This document shows positions 50,151 through 60,356 of a stretch of DNA of 64,000 bases, piece by piece. The DNA comes from Serratia plymuthica NBRC 102599 (GTDB lineage Bacteria; Pseudomonadota; Gammaproteobacteria; Enterobacterales; Enterobacteriaceae): the NCBI RefSeq assembly GCF_001590925.1, contig NZ_BCTU01000022.1:1-64000 (forward strand). Direction: 5' to 3'. The position numbers and the translations under genes are program-made. How positions within the stretch are numbered: position 1 is the first letter of the stretch; each line of letters opens with the position of its first letter. A model generated the notes under the pieces. It saw only the letters and a program-made list of their open reading frames with translations. It was not told the DNA's origin and searched no databases.

Positions 50151-51047
50151 TTAGCTGCGCTTGCTTGGTTTGCCGGACTTGCTGCCTGGCGCGCTGCGGC
50201 GGCCGCTGCCCGCCACCTGGGTATGGCGTTTGACCGCACGACGGATCTGATTCGCTTTCACGCGGCGACGCTCGCGCTCCACCGGCATCTTGCTGACCGT
50301 TTCCGGCTTCAGCTCAACCAATTCGCGCAGATAGTTAATCGCCGGCAGTTCCAGCTCGGTCCAACCGCCACGCGGCAGGCCTTTAGGCAGATCGATATCG
50401 CCGTAACGTACGCGGATCAGGCGACTGACCTGCACGCCAACCGCTTCCCAAAGACGACGCACCTCACGGTTACGCCCTTCGGTCAGGGTCACGTTGTACC
50501 ATTGGTTAATGCCTTCGCCGCCCTGGAAAGTGATGGTGCGGAAGGCGGCCGGGCCATCTTCCAACTGAACGCCCTTGCTCAGTTGCTTCACTTTTTCATC
50601 GTCAATCTGGCCAAAGACACGCACCGCATATTCGCGTTCGACTTCACGGCTAGGGTGCATCAGGCGGTTTGCCAGCTCACCGTCGGTGGTGAACAGCAGC
50701 AGGCCTGAGGTATTGACGTCCAGACGCCCCACCGCTACCCAGCGAGAGCCACGCAGCTTAGGCAGGCGATCAAACACCGTCGGACGGCCTTCAGGATCGC
50801 TACGGGTACAGAGTTCACCTTCCGGCTTGTAATAAGCCAGCACGCGGCAAACCGTTTCTTCGGATTCTTTAATTGAAAGTACGTGACCATCCAGACGAAT
50901 TTTCATCGAGGCAGTCACTTCAACGCGGTCGCCCAGTTTGGCGACTTTACCGTCAACGCTGACGCGGCCGGCTTCAATTATGGTTTCGATTTCACGACGC
51001 GAACCATGGCCGGCGCGCGCTAAAACTTTTTGTAACTTTTCGCTCAT
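50151..51047 (-). CDS. rluB: 23S rRNA pseudouridine-2605 synthase RluB
   Basis: The 298-aa enzyme has an N-terminal S4 RNA-binding domain (about 3-60) and the RsuA-type catalytic domain with the active Asp in [13 protein letters not shown]. The C-terminus is basic and low-complexity ([17 protein letters not shown]). It modifies helix 89-90 region residue U2605 in E. coli. Confidence 0.96.
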   Translation of the reverse strand: MSEKLQKVLARAGHGSRREIETIIEAGRVSVDGKVAKLGDRVEVTASMKIRLDGHVLSIKESEETVCRVLAYYKPEGELCTRSDPEGRPTVFDRLPKLRGSRWVAVGRLDVNTSGLLLFTTDGELANRLMHPSREVEREYAVRVFGQIDDEKVKQLSKGVQLEDGPAAFRTITFQGGEGINQWYNVTLTEGRNREVRRLWEAVGVQVSRLIRVRYGDIDLPKGLPRGGWTELELPAINYLRELVELKPETVSKMPVERERRRVKANQIRRAVKRHTQVAGSGRRSAPGSKSGKPSKRS

Positions 51048-51255
51048 TGAGCAACCTCTAGTGTCGCCTTCACAGGCGTCGGGGGGATGACCACTGCGGC
51101 GACAGGCACCACAGCAGTAACAATACGTTTACTTGGATCGAACCGCGCATTATACAGGCTTTCTATAGTGTTGGAACCCACTTTATTAGCAGACCGATTA
51201 TCGAAATCTATTAGCCGCGGGCTCAGACCCGCATCAGGTTAAGCCAGGCAAAAGG

Positions 51256-52053
51256 TTAATCGCCAAGAAAGTTAACCACCGCCCGATACACTTCATCCGG
51301 CCGCTCGAGGATCCCCAGGTGCGTTCGGGCATGTTCCAGCCGCAAGACCGAGAAGAACGGATGGTCGGTAGCAAAAGCCTGCTGTTGCCTCAGATAATTT
51401 TCATCACGATCCAGCGAGTAAATATGCCTGCACGGGAGCGGCGAGCCAAGTTCGCTCAACCGGTTAAGCGGCGATTGGTATTGCCGATAAGCGTGTTCTA
51501 TCGCCACGCCGGCGGCTTGCCAGAGGCGAAAGTCCTCACGGGCCATTTCAACGGTCAGATGATGCTTCACCGGCTGATGGTCAACCCCGCCTTGCCAGAA
51601 GGCAAACAGGGCATCGCGCGCCGCCAGCCATTGCTCTGGCCGTTGCATTTGCTGCACCGACTGGAAAAATGCCGGCGCGGGTTGCGTCATGATCCAATCG
51701 AGAAATACCAGGCCTTTGACCTGCTGCGGCATGAGCTCTGCCAAGGCAACGGCAATCCAACTGGCGTGTGCCACCGAAAGCGTCACAAAGCTTTCCACCT
51801 GCAGGGCAACCAGCAACTGATGGATGTCCGCCAGTAAGTCTTCGGCGCCAAGCGTAAGCGCGTCATCACAGGAAGACAGGCCATGCCCACGCCAGTCGAA
51901 GCTAATCACCCGGTATCGCTCACTCGCCAGCGCGCTGAAGGGGGAAAATACCGTTTTTGGCTCACACCAGCCGGGCAGCAAGACCAGCGTCAACGGGCCG
52001 GAACCGGCATCATGATAATCGAGGGAGTGGGTACCAAAGTGAAACGCTGTCAT
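51256..52053 (-). CDS. HOD-like cofactor-independent dioxygenase homologue (alpha/beta-hydrolase fold)
   Basis: The 265-aa protein resembles Arthrobacter HOD, which cleaves 3-hydroxy-4-quinolones with O2 and no cofactor, as I recall that sequence. Shared segments are LLPGWC (25-30), WRGHGLSSC (54-62), LDWIMTQP (118-125), QRPEQWLAARDALFAFWQGG (137-156), HHL (164-166) and the CRHIYS strand. The HOD catalytic pair maps to His245 (THLG) and Asp119 (LDW). The nucleophile-elbow Ser is replaced by Ala95 (LSVAHASW), so it cannot be a Ser hydrolase. It stands alone between rluB and a T6SS immunity gene. A ring-cleaving role on quinolones or another N-heteroaromatic compound is inferred. An ordinary esterase is unlikely because of the missing Ser. 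Confidence 0.7.
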   Translation of the reverse strand: MTAFHFGTHSLDYHDAGSGPLTLVLLPGWCEPKTVFSPFSALASERYRVISFDWRGHGLSSCDDALTLGAEDLLADIHQLLVALQVESFVTLSVAHASWIAVALAELMPQQVKGLVFLDWIMTQPAPAFFQSVQQMQRPEQWLAARDALFAFWQGGVDHQPVKHHLTVEMAREDFRLWQAAGVAIEHAYRQYQSPLNRLSELGSPLPCRHIYSLDRDENYLRQQQAFATDHPFFSVLRLEHARTHLGILERPDEVYRAVVNFLGD

Positions 52054-52204
52054 TTTACCTCCTGAAGCGTCATGTCCTCAAAGCGGTTAAGAGGGCTTGT
52101 GCGCAGGAAGTAAACTGACAGCGTTTGGCGATTTAATCTATTGAAGAACGTGCTAAAAAACGGGGAGCGCACCAAATGAAAATATACGCACCAAACGAAC
52201 GGAT

Positions 52205-52564
52205 TTAGTGCCTTTCACAAGGATAAGCCGCGGTTAACGCCAACATGATCACTGAAGGTGCAGAATAATGCAGCTGTTCCGGGTGTTCATTTAAATAATG
52301 CATTACCGCATCGGAAGCCATGCCTACGCTCATGCCGGCGTCCGGGCAAATATTGCGGTTACCCTGCATCGAATAGGTGTCAAAGACGCCGGCCACATAG
52401 CCCATGAACATTCCGCCATCGAGCGCTTCCGCAACGGTAGCAGCCCCATTTTTGTTTTTCACATAGCCGCCCGTTTCAGACAGCAAGGCGTTACCGGAAT
52501 AAAAACCGGCATTGGCCACAGAGGAAAACAATAAGACCGCTAAAAGAGAACCCCGTTTAATCAT
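52205..52564 (-). CDS. Rap1a/Tai-family immunity protein, orphan
   Basis: A 119-aa secreted protein with signal peptide (1-19, VANA-G). The mature part has the Rap1a/Tai pattern: GFYSGNALL, MGYVAGVFD, ICPDAGMSVG, HYLNEHPEQLHYSA and the terminal AAYPCERH. Cys73 and Cys116 can form the disulfide of the family. In Serratia, Rap1a and Rap2a protect against the T6SS amidases Ssp1 and Ssp2. The usual Cys after the first helix (LL-x-x-C) is missing. No amidase effector or T6SS gene lies in the window, so it may be an orphan immunity gene kept against rivals. Confidence 0.82.
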   Translation of the reverse strand: MIKRGSLLAVLLFSSVANAGFYSGNALLSETGGYVKNKNGAATVAEALDGGMFMGYVAGVFDTYSMQGNRNICPDAGMSVGMASDAVMHYLNEHPEQLHYSAPSVIMLALTAAYPCERH

Positions 52565-52678
52565 CGCTATGCATCCTGCCTATTTTCAGTTTTTGATTGT
52601 GTAGAATAGCGGCTTTCACGATAAATGACGTCGTTTCAGCCACTTTTCAGAAAATGAGCAACCGCCGCAGCGATACAA

Positions 52679-53299
52679 TCAACGGAAAGGCGTTATGTCG
52701 CCCGCACCTTCGCGCACCACTTCCGGCGCCGACTCAGTCAGATCAATCACCGTGGTCGGCTGCTGGCCCAGGAAACCGCCGTGGATCACCAGATCCACTT
52801 GCTTGCCCAGATGCTCGCTGATCTCTTCCGGATCGGACTCGGCGAAATCGTTGCCTGGTAACATCAGCGTGGTCGACATCATCGGCTCGTTCAGCACTTC
52901 CAACAGCGCCAGTGCAATCGGGTTCGAGGGTACACGCAGGCCGATGGTTTTGCGTTTGTCATTCATCAGGCGGCGTGGCACTTCTTTGGTCGCTTTCAGG
53001 ATGAAGGTGTAGTTGCCGGGCGTGTTGTTTTTGATCAAACGGAATGCGGTATTGTCGACATAGGCGTAAGTCGAAAGCTCGGACAAATCGCGGCACATCA
53101 GAGTAAAGTTGTGGTTACCGTCCAACTGGCGAATACGGCAAATACGTTCCATCGCCGATTTTTCTTCCAGCTTGCAGCCCAGCGCATAACCGGAATCTGT
53201 CGGGTAGACAATCACTCCGCCCTTGCGCAGCACGTCCACCGCCTGGTTGACCAAACGCGGTTGAGGATTATCTGGATGAATATAAAAAAGCTGACTCAT
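52679..53299 (-). CDS. yciO: YciO, YrdC/Sua5-family protein
   Basis: A 206-aa YrdC-domain protein with YPTDSGYALGC, KTIGLRVPSNPIALALL and the C-terminal TTVIDLTESAPEVVREGAGD. YciO is a TsaC paralogue with weak or undefined threonylcarbamoyl-AMP activity. Length equals E. coli YciO. It lies 47 nt downstream of rnm on the same strand. Confidence 0.95.
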   Translation of the reverse strand: MSQLFYIHPDNPQPRLVNQAVDVLRKGGVIVYPTDSGYALGCKLEEKSAMERICRIRQLDGNHNFTLMCRDLSELSTYAYVDNTAFRLIKNNTPGNYTFILKATKEVPRRLMNDKRKTIGLRVPSNPIALALLEVLNEPMMSTTLMLPGNDFAESDPEEISEHLGKQVDLVIHGGFLGQQPTTVIDLTESAPEVVREGAGDITPFR

Positions 53300-53346
53300 G
53301 ACTTGCTCCTAAAATGATGCACGCGGGCGCATCCGCCCCCGTTAAA

Positions 53347-54234
53347 TCAATATACTGCAGCCTGCTGCGGTTGCGGCCAGTCACGCCACACCGGCTCAAC
53401 GCCACCGGGTAACCACAGTTTACGGCCCAGTTCGATCCACGCGCAGGGCTGATGAAAATCAGACCCCTGCGATGCCAGTAATTGATACTCTTGCGCATAC
53501 TTCGCCAGTAGCGAACGCTCATGCGGTGCTTGCTGACACTGGGCCACTTCCATCGCGTCGCCGCCGTGTTCGGCAAAATGCGCAAACAGCCGCTTCAGCC
53601 ATTTGGCCGTCAGATCGTAACGGCCCGGATGCGCTATCACCGCCTGCCCGCCAGATTGATGAATCACATCAATGGCTTGTTTTATTGTACACCACTGTGG
53701 CGGAACATAACCGGTTTTGCCCTTGGCCAGATATTTCTTGAACACCTGCGCCATGTTGTCGGCAATGCCGATCTGCACCAGATAACGCGCAAAGTGCCCA
53801 CGCGTCACCGCCCCGCCGTCCGCCAATTTTTGCGCGCCTTCGAAGGCGTCATCGATGCGTGCTTTTGCCAGCCGTACGCCAATCTCCTGCGCACGCAGGT
53901 TGCGACGTTCAGTCTGTTCGGCCAATAACTGCACCATCGCCGGATGGGCGATATCAATCCCCAGGCCGACGATATGAATTTCGTGGTTTTCCCACAGCGT
54001 GGAGATTTCTACCCCATTCACCAGTTGCAACGGCAGCGACAACTCGGCAATAGTGGCGGCGGCCGCAGCCAGCCCATCGGTGGTGTCGTGATCGGTGATC
54101 GCCAATACGCCAACCCGCATTTCAACCGCCCGCTGCACCAGTTGCGCCGGTGTCAGGTAGCCGTCAGAGGCGGTGGTATGGCTGTGGAGGTCGTAAAGGG
54201 TAAACGCGGAAGGCTGGGGGTTGCTGTCTGTCAA
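53347..54234 (-). CDS. rnm: RNase AM (YciV/TrpH), PHP-domain 5-prime exonuclease
   Basis: The PHP-domain protein trims 5-prime ends of 5S, 16S and 23S rRNA and hydrolyses pAp. Metal-binding motifs [22 protein letters not shown] and SQGSDFH are present. The start is uncertain: I use TTG 54234 ([10 protein letters not shown]), which gives 295 aa against 293 in E. coli; GTG 54339 would add 35 residues with no family match. It is divergent from the trp operon. Confidence 0.9.
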   Translation of the reverse strand: MTDSNPQPSAFTLYDLHSHTTASDGYLTPAQLVQRAVEMRVGVLAITDHDTTDGLAAAAATIAELSLPLQLVNGVEISTLWENHEIHIVGLGIDIAHPAMVQLLAEQTERRNLRAQEIGVRLAKARIDDAFEGAQKLADGGAVTRGHFARYLVQIGIADNMAQVFKKYLAKGKTGYVPPQWCTIKQAIDVIHQSGGQAVIAHPGRYDLTAKWLKRLFAHFAEHGGDAMEVAQCQQAPHERSLLAKYAQEYQLLASQGSDFHQPCAWIELGRKLWLPGGVEPVWRDWPQPQQAAVY

Positions 54235-54371
54235 AAGAAATATCCGGCAATGGCTTGGCCTTCTATCATACCCGCGATCGTCGGCCGGACGGAAATCTAT
54301 TCTGGCCCGCTCACATTCGCCCTGATGAAAATAACTCACGTTTGCCGCTAAAACATTGTGTAAAAAGAGGG

Positions 54372-54400
54372 TTGACTTTATTCCTGCGAACCAGTTAACT
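54372..54400 (+). promoter_or_regulatory. trp promoter
   Basis: TTGACT (54372-54377), 17-nt spacer, TTAACT (54395-54400), closely matching the E. coli trp promoter. Confidence 0.92.
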
Positions 54401-54407
54401 AGTACAC
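54388..54407. promoter_or_regulatory. TrpR operator
   Basis: GAACCAGTTAACTAGTACAC covers the -10 region and is close to the E. coli trp operator (GAACTAGTTAACTAGTACGC). One half-site has a C for T change (CCAG for CTAG). Confidence 0.85.
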
Positions 54408-54455
54408 AAGTTCAGGGGTATCCCCTGGTTGGATGATAATCGAGAGAGCAAAGAT

Positions 54456-54515
54456 ATGAACAAGCAAACTTCTCTTCTTCGTTGGTGGCGTACTTCCCTT
54501 TCGCGGGCGGTGTAA
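54456..54515 (+). CDS. trpL: trp operon leader peptide
   Basis: A 19-codon leader with tandem Trp codons at 10-11 (LLRWWRTSL). Ribosome stalling at the two Trp codons when charged tRNA-Trp is low prevents formation of the downstream terminator. GAGAG precedes the ATG. It is longer than the 14-codon E. coli leader. Confidence 0.93.
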   Translation: MNKQTSLLRWWRTSLSRAV

Positions 54516-54552
54516 TCACGCATACCTGTCATCTGACACTGCAGATTCCCTA

Positions 54553-54578
54553 AGCCCGCTGGTAATGCGGGCTTTTTT
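54553..54578 (+). terminator. trp attenuator terminator
   Basis: AGCCCGC/GCGGGCT (54553-54559 with 54567-54573), followed by a T run, between trpL and trpE. Confidence 0.92.
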
Positions 54579-54605
54579 ATGGACAAAATCTAACTGGAAC
54601 CACCC

Positions 54606-56168
54606 ATGATGAACATCAAACCACAACTCACACTGCTGAAGGCGGAAACCCACTACCGGGGCGATCCGACGACCATTTTCCATCAGTTGTGCGGCGCGCG
54701 CCCGGCCACCCTGCTGCTGGAGTCTGCCGAAATAAACAGCAAGCAAAACCTGCAAAGCCTGCTGGTGATCGACAGCGCCCTGCGCATCACCGCGCTGGGC
54801 CGCAGCGTCACGCTGCAGGCACTGACCGCCAACGGTGCGGCGATGCTGCCGCTGCTCGATGAAGCATTGCCGGCGGAAGTGCAGATTCAGGTTCGCCCAA
54901 ACGGCCGCGAACTGACCTTCCCGGTCATCGATGCGGTGCAGGATGAGGATGCCCGTCTGCGCTCACTGTCAGTGTTTGACGCACTGCGCACTCTGCTGAC
55001 ACTGGTTGACGCCCCGGCGGACGAACGTGAAGCGGTCATGCTCGGCGGCCTGTTTGCCTATGATCTGGTTGCCGGTTTCGAAGATCTGCCGGCGCTGCGC
55101 CAGGATCAACGTTGCCCGGACTTCTGCTTCTACCTGGCGGAAACCCTGCTGGTGCTGGACCACCAGCGCGGCGTGGCTCGCCTGCAGGCCAGCGTGTTTA
55201 CCGCCGATGCGGCGGAAGAACAGCGCCTGCAACAGCGTCTTGAGCAGTTGCAGACCCAGTTGAAGCAGACCCCGCAACCCATTCCGCATCAGAAGCTGGA
55301 AAACATGCAGTTGAGCTGCAACCAGACCGATGAGGAATACAGCGCCGTGGTCAGCGGACTGCAGCAGGCCATTCGCCAGGGCGAGATTTTCCAGGTAGTG
55401 CCGTCACGCCGCTTCTCGCTGCCATGCCCAGCCCCGCTGGCGGCCTACCAAACCTTGAAAGACAGCAACCCAAGCCCTTACATGTTCTTTATGCAGGACG
55501 ACGAGTTCACCCTGTTCGGCGCCTCTCCGGAAAGCGCATTGAAATACGACGCAAGCAACCGTCAGATCGAAATTTACCCTATTGCCGGTACCCGTCCGCG
55601 TGGCCGCCGCGCTGATGGCTCGCTGGATCTGGATCTCGACAGCCGCATCGAATTGGAAATGCGCACCGATCACAAAGAACTGGCCGAGCATCTGATGCTG
55701 GTCGATCTGGCGCGCAACGATCTGGCGCGCATCTGCCAGGCCGGTAGCCGCTACGTGGCGGACCTGACCAAAGTGGACCGTTACTCTTTCGTGATGCACC
55801 TGGTTTCCCGAGTGATCGGTACCTTGCGCGCCGACCTTGACGTGCTGCACGCCTACCAGGCTTGCATGAACATGGGGACCCTGAGCGGCGCCCCCAAGGT
55901 TCGCGCCATGCAGTTGATCGCTGCCTCTGAAGGCTCCCGCCGCGGCAGCTACGGCGGTGCTGTGGGGTATTTCACCGCCACCGGCGATCTGGATACCTGT
56001 ATTGTCATCCGCTCCGCATATGTTGAAGACGGTATTGCCACCGTGCAAGCCGGCGCCGGCGTGGTGCTGGATTCTGTTCCTCAGGCGGAAGCCGATGAAA
56101 CCCGTAATAAGGCACGTGCCGTGCTGCGTGCCATTGCCAGCGCGCACCAAGCCAAGGAGGTGTTCTGA
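54606..56168 (+). CDS. trpE: Anthranilate synthase component I
   Basis: TrpE (520 aa, as in E. coli) makes anthranilate from chorismate with ammonia from TrpG. The tryptophan-binding LLLES motif (near 38-42), the core [15 protein letters not shown] and the C-terminal [12 protein letters not shown] and [16 protein letters not shown] are present. Two ATGs are adjacent; GGAACC precedes the first. It overlaps trpG by one base (TGATG), which couples the two subunits. Confidence 0.99.
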   Translation: MMNIKPQLTLLKAETHYRGDPTTIFHQLCGARPATLLLESAEINSKQNLQSLLVIDSALRITALGRSVTLQALTANGAAMLPLLDEALPAEVQIQVRPNGRELTFPVIDAVQDEDARLRSLSVFDALRTLLTLVDAPADEREAVMLGGLFAYDLVAGFEDLPALRQDQRCPDFCFYLAETLLVLDHQRGVARLQASVFTADAAEEQRLQQRLEQLQTQLKQTPQPIPHQKLENMQLSCNQTDEEYSAVVSGLQQAIRQGEIFQVVPSRRFSLPCPAPLAAYQTLKDSNPSPYMFFMQDDEFTLFGASPESALKYDASNRQIEIYPIAGTRPRGRRADGSLDLDLDSRIELEMRTDHKELAEHLMLVDLARNDLARICQAGSRYVADLTKVDRYSFVMHLVSRVIGTLRADLDVLHAYQACMNMGTLSGAPKVRAMQLIAASEGSRRGSYGGAVGYFTATGDLDTCIVIRSAYVEDGIATVQAGAGVVLDSVPQAEADETRNKARAVLRAIASAHQAKEVF

Positions 56169-56749
56169 TGGCCGATATCTTACTGCTCGACAACGTCGAT
56201 TCCTTTACCTATAACCTGGTCGATCAACTGCGTGCCAGCGGCCACCAGGTGGTGATTTACCGCAACCAGATCTCTGCGGACGTGATTATCGAGCGCCTGC
56301 AACAGTTGGAGCAACCGGTGTTGATGCTGTCACCGGGCCCAGGTACGCCATCCGAAGCCGGCTGCATGCCGGAGTTGCTGCAACGCCTGCGCGGCCAGTT
56401 ACCGATTATCGGCATCTGCCTGGGGCACCAGGCGATTGTAGAGGCCTACGGTGGGCACGTCGGCCAGGCGGGCGAGATCCTGCACGGTAAAGCCTCGGCC
56501 ATTAGCCACGATGGCGAAGGCATGTTTGCCGGTATGGTGAACCCGCTGCCGGTGGCTCGCTACCATTCACTGGTCGGCAGCAATATCCCGGCCGAACTCA
56601 CCGTTAACGCTCGCTTCGGCGACATGGTGATGGCAGTACGTAATGACCGGCACCGCGTATGTGGTTTCCAATTCCATCCGGAATCGATCCTCACCACCCA
56701 CGGCGCACGTTTGCTTGAGCAAACTCTGGCCTGGGCGCTGGCGAAATAA
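56168..56749 (+). CDS. trpG: Anthranilate synthase component II (glutamine amidotransferase)
   Basis: A 193-aa class I glutamine amidotransferase with the nucleophile Cys in GICLGHQAI and the His-Glu pair in FQFHPESI. It ends before trpD as a separate gene, unlike the fused TrpGD of E. coli; this is the classic Serratia marcescens arrangement. Confidence 0.98.
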   Translation: MADILLLDNVDSFTYNLVDQLRASGHQVVIYRNQISADVIIERLQQLEQPVLMLSPGPGTPSEAGCMPELLQRLRGQLPIIGICLGHQAIVEAYGGHVGQAGEILHGKASAISHDGEGMFAGMVNPLPVARYHSLVGSNIPAELTVNARFGDMVMAVRNDRHRVCGFQFHPESILTTHGARLLEQTLAWALAK

Positions 56750-56763
56750 TAAGGGAAACGACG

Positions 56764-57762
56764 ATGCAACCTATTCTTGAAAAACTGTACCGCTCAGAAT
56801 CAATGAGCCAAGAGGAAAGCCAGCAGTTGTTCAGCGCCATCGTGCGAGGCGAGCTGGAACCCAGCCAACTGGCAGCGGCACTGATCAGCATGAAAATCCG
56901 CGGAGAGCGCCCGGAAGAGATTGCCGGTGCCGCCAAGGCCCTGCTGGCCGACGCCCTGCCGTTCCCACGCCCGGATTATCCGTTTGCCGATATCGTCGGC
57001 ACCGGCGGCGACGGCACCAACAGCATCAATATCTCTACCGCCAGCGCCTTTGTGGCGGCGGCATGCGGTGCCAAAGTGGCAAAACACGGTAACCGCAGCG
57101 TCTCCAGCCGTTCCGGTTCTTCGGACCTGTTGGCGGCATTCGGCATCCGCCTGGATCTGCCGGCGGAAGAGTCCCGCCAGGCGCTGGATGAACTGGGCGT
57201 GTGTTTCCTGTTTGCACCGCAATATCACACCGGTTTCCGCCATGCGATGCCGGTACGCCAACAGTTGAAAACCCGTACGGTATTTAACGTGCTCGGCCCG
57301 TTGATCAACCCGGCACGTCCACCGCTGGCGCTGATCGGCGTTTACAGCCCGGAGCTGGTGCTGCCGATAGCCCAAACTCTGCGTGTGCTGGGTTATCAGC
57401 GTGCCGCCGTGGTGCACGGCGGTGGCATGGACGAAGTGGCAATTCACACCGCGACCCACGTGGCGGAGCTGAACAACGGTGAGATTGAAAGCTACCAATT
57501 AACGCCAGAGTCCTTTGGCCTGCAACGCTACCCGCTGGAAGCCCTGCAGGGCGGATCGCCGGAAGAAAACCGTGACATTCTGGCACGGTTGTTACAAGGT
57601 AAAGGCGACCCGGCGCACGCCGCAGCGGTAGCGGCTAACGTGGCGCTGTTACTGAAGTTATTCGGGCATGAAGACCTGCGCCAAAACGCGCAGCAGGCAC
57701 TGGACATGATTCACAGCGGGCAAGCTTACGAGCGCGTCACCGCACTGGCAGCAAGAGGATAA
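56764..57762 (+). CDS. trpD: Anthranilate phosphoribosyltransferase
   Basis: A 332-aa stand-alone TrpD with the PRPP loop [31 protein letters not shown] and VHGGGMDE. It begins 14 nt after trpG and its stop abuts trpC. Confidence 0.98.
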   Translation: MQPILEKLYRSESMSQEESQQLFSAIVRGELEPSQLAAALISMKIRGERPEEIAGAAKALLADALPFPRPDYPFADIVGTGGDGTNSINISTASAFVAAACGAKVAKHGNRSVSSRSGSSDLLAAFGIRLDLPAEESRQALDELGVCFLFAPQYHTGFRHAMPVRQQLKTRTVFNVLGPLINPARPPLALIGVYSPELVLPIAQTLRVLGYQRAAVVHGGGMDEVAIHTATHVAELNNGEIESYQLTPESFGLQRYPLEALQGGSPEENRDILARLLQGKGDPAHAAAVAANVALLLKLFGHEDLRQNAQQALDMIHSGQAYERVTALAARG

Positions 57763-59127
57763 ATGATGCAGGAAACCGTGCTCAACAAGATTGTTCGTGA
57801 TAAAGCGCAATGGGTCGCAGCACGACAGCAACAACAACCACTGGCCAGCTTTCACAATGAAATCGTCCCAAGCGAACGCGGCTTTTATCATGCGCTGCAA
57901 GGGGCCAGAACGGCATTTATTCTTGAATGCAAAAAAGCGTCCCCTTCCAAAGGGTTGATCCGCGAAAACTTTGATCCGGTCGAAATCGCTTCGGTCTACA
58001 AGGATTTCGCTTCGGCCATCTCGGTACTGACCGATGAAAAGTACTTCCAGGGCAGTTTCGATTTCCTGCCGCTGGTCAGCAAGACGGTTACGCAGCCGGT
58101 GCTGTGCAAAGATTTTATTATCGACCCGTACCAGATCTACCTGGCGCGGTTCTATCAGGCCGATGCCATCCTGCTGATGTTGTCGGTGCTGGACGACGAT
58201 CAATATCGCCAGTTGGCAGCCGTGGCGCACAGCCTGAACATGGGCGTGCTGACCGAAGTGATCAGCGAAGAAGAACTGCAGCGGGCAATCGCGCTCGAGG
58301 CACGCGTGGTCGGCATTAATAACCGTGACCTGCGCGACCTTAGCATTGATCTGGACCGTACCCGCCAACTCGCACCACGCGTGCCGCACGGGGTGACGGT
58401 GATCAGCGAATCCGGCATCAACAATTACGGCCAAATCCGCGAACTGAGCCACTTCGCCAACGGGTTCCTGATCGGCAGCGCACTGATGTCGGAAACCGAC
58501 CTGCGCGCCGCCGTACGCCGGGTAACGCTGGGCGACAATAAAGTCTGCGGGCTGACCCGCCCACAAGATGCCGCAGCCGCTTATCAGGCCGGCGCGATCT
58601 ACGGCGGGCTGATTTTTGTCGGGCGTTCACCGCGCTATGTCGACATCAACCGCGCCCGCGAAGTGATTGCCGGCGCGCCGTTGAAATACGTCGGCGTGTT
58701 CTGCGACGCGCAGGTGGAAACCCTGGTGCAAACCGTTGAACGCCTCGGTCTGAAGGCGGTACAGCTACACGGCGCGGAAGATCAAGCCTACATCGACGCC
58801 CTGCGCGCCAAACTGCCTGCCTCCTGCCAGATCTGGAAAGCGCTGAGCGTGAAAGACAGCTTGCCGGCACGTGATCTGCAGCACGTTGACCGCTATCTGC
58901 TGGATAACGGCGCCGGCGGCACCGGCCAGCGTTTCGACTGGTCGGTATTGCACGGCCAAAACCTGGGCAACGTGATGCTGGCGGGCGGTCTGAGCGCAGA
59001 CAACTGCGTTGACGCAGCCAAACTCGGCTGTGCCGGGCTTGATTTTAACTCCGGCGTCGAGAGCGAGCCCGGGATTAAAGATCCTGCCCGCCTGGCGGCA
59101 GTGTTCAAGACCCTGCGCGCCTACTGA
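57763..59127 (+). CDS. trpCF: Bifunctional indole-3-glycerol-phosphate synthase / phosphoribosylanthranilate isomerase
   Basis: A 454-aa fusion. The N-terminal TrpC part (about 1-255) has FILECKKASPSKGLI and VVGINNRDL. The C-terminal TrpF part (about 258-450) has KVCGLTRPQDA and VMLAGGLSADN. The fusion is typical of enterobacteria. It starts right after the trpD stop; adjacent ATGs at 57763 and 57766 are both possible. Confidence 0.98.
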   Translation: MMQETVLNKIVRDKAQWVAARQQQQPLASFHNEIVPSERGFYHALQGARTAFILECKKASPSKGLIRENFDPVEIASVYKDFASAISVLTDEKYFQGSFDFLPLVSKTVTQPVLCKDFIIDPYQIYLARFYQADAILLMLSVLDDDQYRQLAAVAHSLNMGVLTEVISEEELQRAIALEARVVGINNRDLRDLSIDLDRTRQLAPRVPHGVTVISESGINNYGQIRELSHFANGFLIGSALMSETDLRAAVRRVTLGDNKVCGLTRPQDAAAAYQAGAIYGGLIFVGRSPRYVDINRAREVIAGAPLKYVGVFCDAQVETLVQTVERLGLKAVQLHGAEDQAYIDALRAKLPASCQIWKALSVKDSLPARDLQHVDRYLLDNGAGGTGQRFDWSVLHGQNLGNVMLAGGLSADNCVDAAKLGCAGLDFNSGVESEPGIKDPARLAAVFKTLRAY

Positions 59128-59165
59128 ATGCGAACACAATTTAACGGATAATAACGGGAACTATA

Positions 59166-60356
59166 ATGACGCTGCTTAACCCCTACTTCGGCGAATTTGG
59201 TGGCCAATATGTGCCACAGATTCTGATGCCGGCATTAAAACAACTGGAAGAGGCCTTCGTCAGCGCGCAGCGCGACCCTGAATTCCAGGCTGAGTTTATC
59301 GATCTGCTGAAAAACTACGCCGGCCGCCCGACGGCGCTGACGCTGTGCAAAAACCTCACCGCCGGCACCAAAACCAAGCTGTACCTGAAGCGTGAAGATT
59401 TGCTGCACGGCGGCGCGCACAAAACCAACCAGGTGCTGGGGCAAGCGTTGCTGGCCAAGCGCATGGGCAAAACCGAAATCATCGCCGAAACCGGTGCCGG
59501 CCAGCATGGCGTGGCCTCTGCTCTGGCCTGTGCATTGCTCGGCCTGAAATGCCGCATCTATATGGGCGCCAAAGATATTGAACGCCAGTCGCCGAACGTG
59601 TTCCGCATGCGCCTGATGGGTGCAGAAGTGATCCCGGTGCACAGCGGCTCCTCCACGCTGAAAGATGCCTGCAACGAAGCGCTGCGCGACTGGTCCGGCA
59701 GCTATGAAACCGCCCACTATATGCTGGGTACCGCAGCCGGCCCGCACCCGTACCCGACCATCGTGCGTGAGTTCCAGCGCATGATCGGCGAAGAAACCAA
59801 AGCGCAGATGCTGGAGCGTGAAGGCCGCCTGCCGGACGCAGTATTGGCGTGCGTCGGCGGCGGTTCTAACGCCATCGGCATGTTTGCCGACTTTATCGAT
59901 GACGTCAGCGTTGGGCTGATCGGCGTGGAACCTGCCGGTCTCGGTATCGAAACCGGCCAACACGGTGCGCCGCTGAAGCACGGCCACGTCGGTATCTATT
60001 TCGGTATGAAAGCGCCGATGATGCAGACCTCCGAAGGCCAGATCGAGGAATCCTATTCCATTTCCGCCGGGCTGGACTTCCCGTCCGTCGGGCCGCAGCA
60101 CGCCTATCTGAACAGCATTGGCCGTGCCGAATATGTGTCGATTACCGACGACGAAGCGCTGGATGCCTTCAAGGCTTTGTCGCGCAGCGAAGGCATTATC
60201 CCGGCGTTGGAGTCCTCCCACGCCCTGGCGCACGCGCTTAAAATGATCCGTGAAACGCCGCAGAAAGAACAGATCCTGGTGGTTAACCTGTCCGGCCGCG
60301 GCGACAAAGACATATTTACCGTTCACGACATACTGAAAGCTCGGGGAGAAATCTGA
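59166..60356 (+). CDS. trpB: Tryptophan synthase beta chain
   Basis: A 396-aa PLP enzyme joining indole and serine. The PLP Lys is in [12 protein letters not shown], and the phosphate loop [12 protein letters not shown] is present. It lies 38 nt after trpCF and overlaps trpA by one base. Confidence 0.99.
   Translation: MTLLNPYFGEFGGQYVPQILMPALKQLEEAFVSAQRDPEFQAEFIDLLKNYAGRPTALTLCKNLTAGTKTKLYLKREDLLHGGAHKTNQVLGQALLAKRMGKTEIIAETGAGQHGVASALACALLGLKCRIYMGAKDIERQSPNVFRMRLMGAEVIPVHSGSSTLKDACNEALRDWSGSYETAHYMLGTAAGPHPYPTIVREFQRMIGEETKAQMLEREGRLPDAVLACVGGGSNAIGMFADFIDDVSVGLIGVEPAGLGIETGQHGAPLKHGHVGIYFGMKAPMMQTSEGQIEESYSISAGLDFPSVGPQHAYLNSIGRAEYVSITDDEALDAFKALSRSEGIIPALESSHALAHALKMIRETPQKEQILVVNLSGRGDKDIFTVHDILKARGEI

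Noticed and set aside
59235-60326. 363-aa minus-strand ORF antisense to trpB
   Set aside because: Shadow of trpB with biased composition and no recognisable domain. The same applies to the long antisense frames over trpA, acnA, trpE, topA and ydeP.
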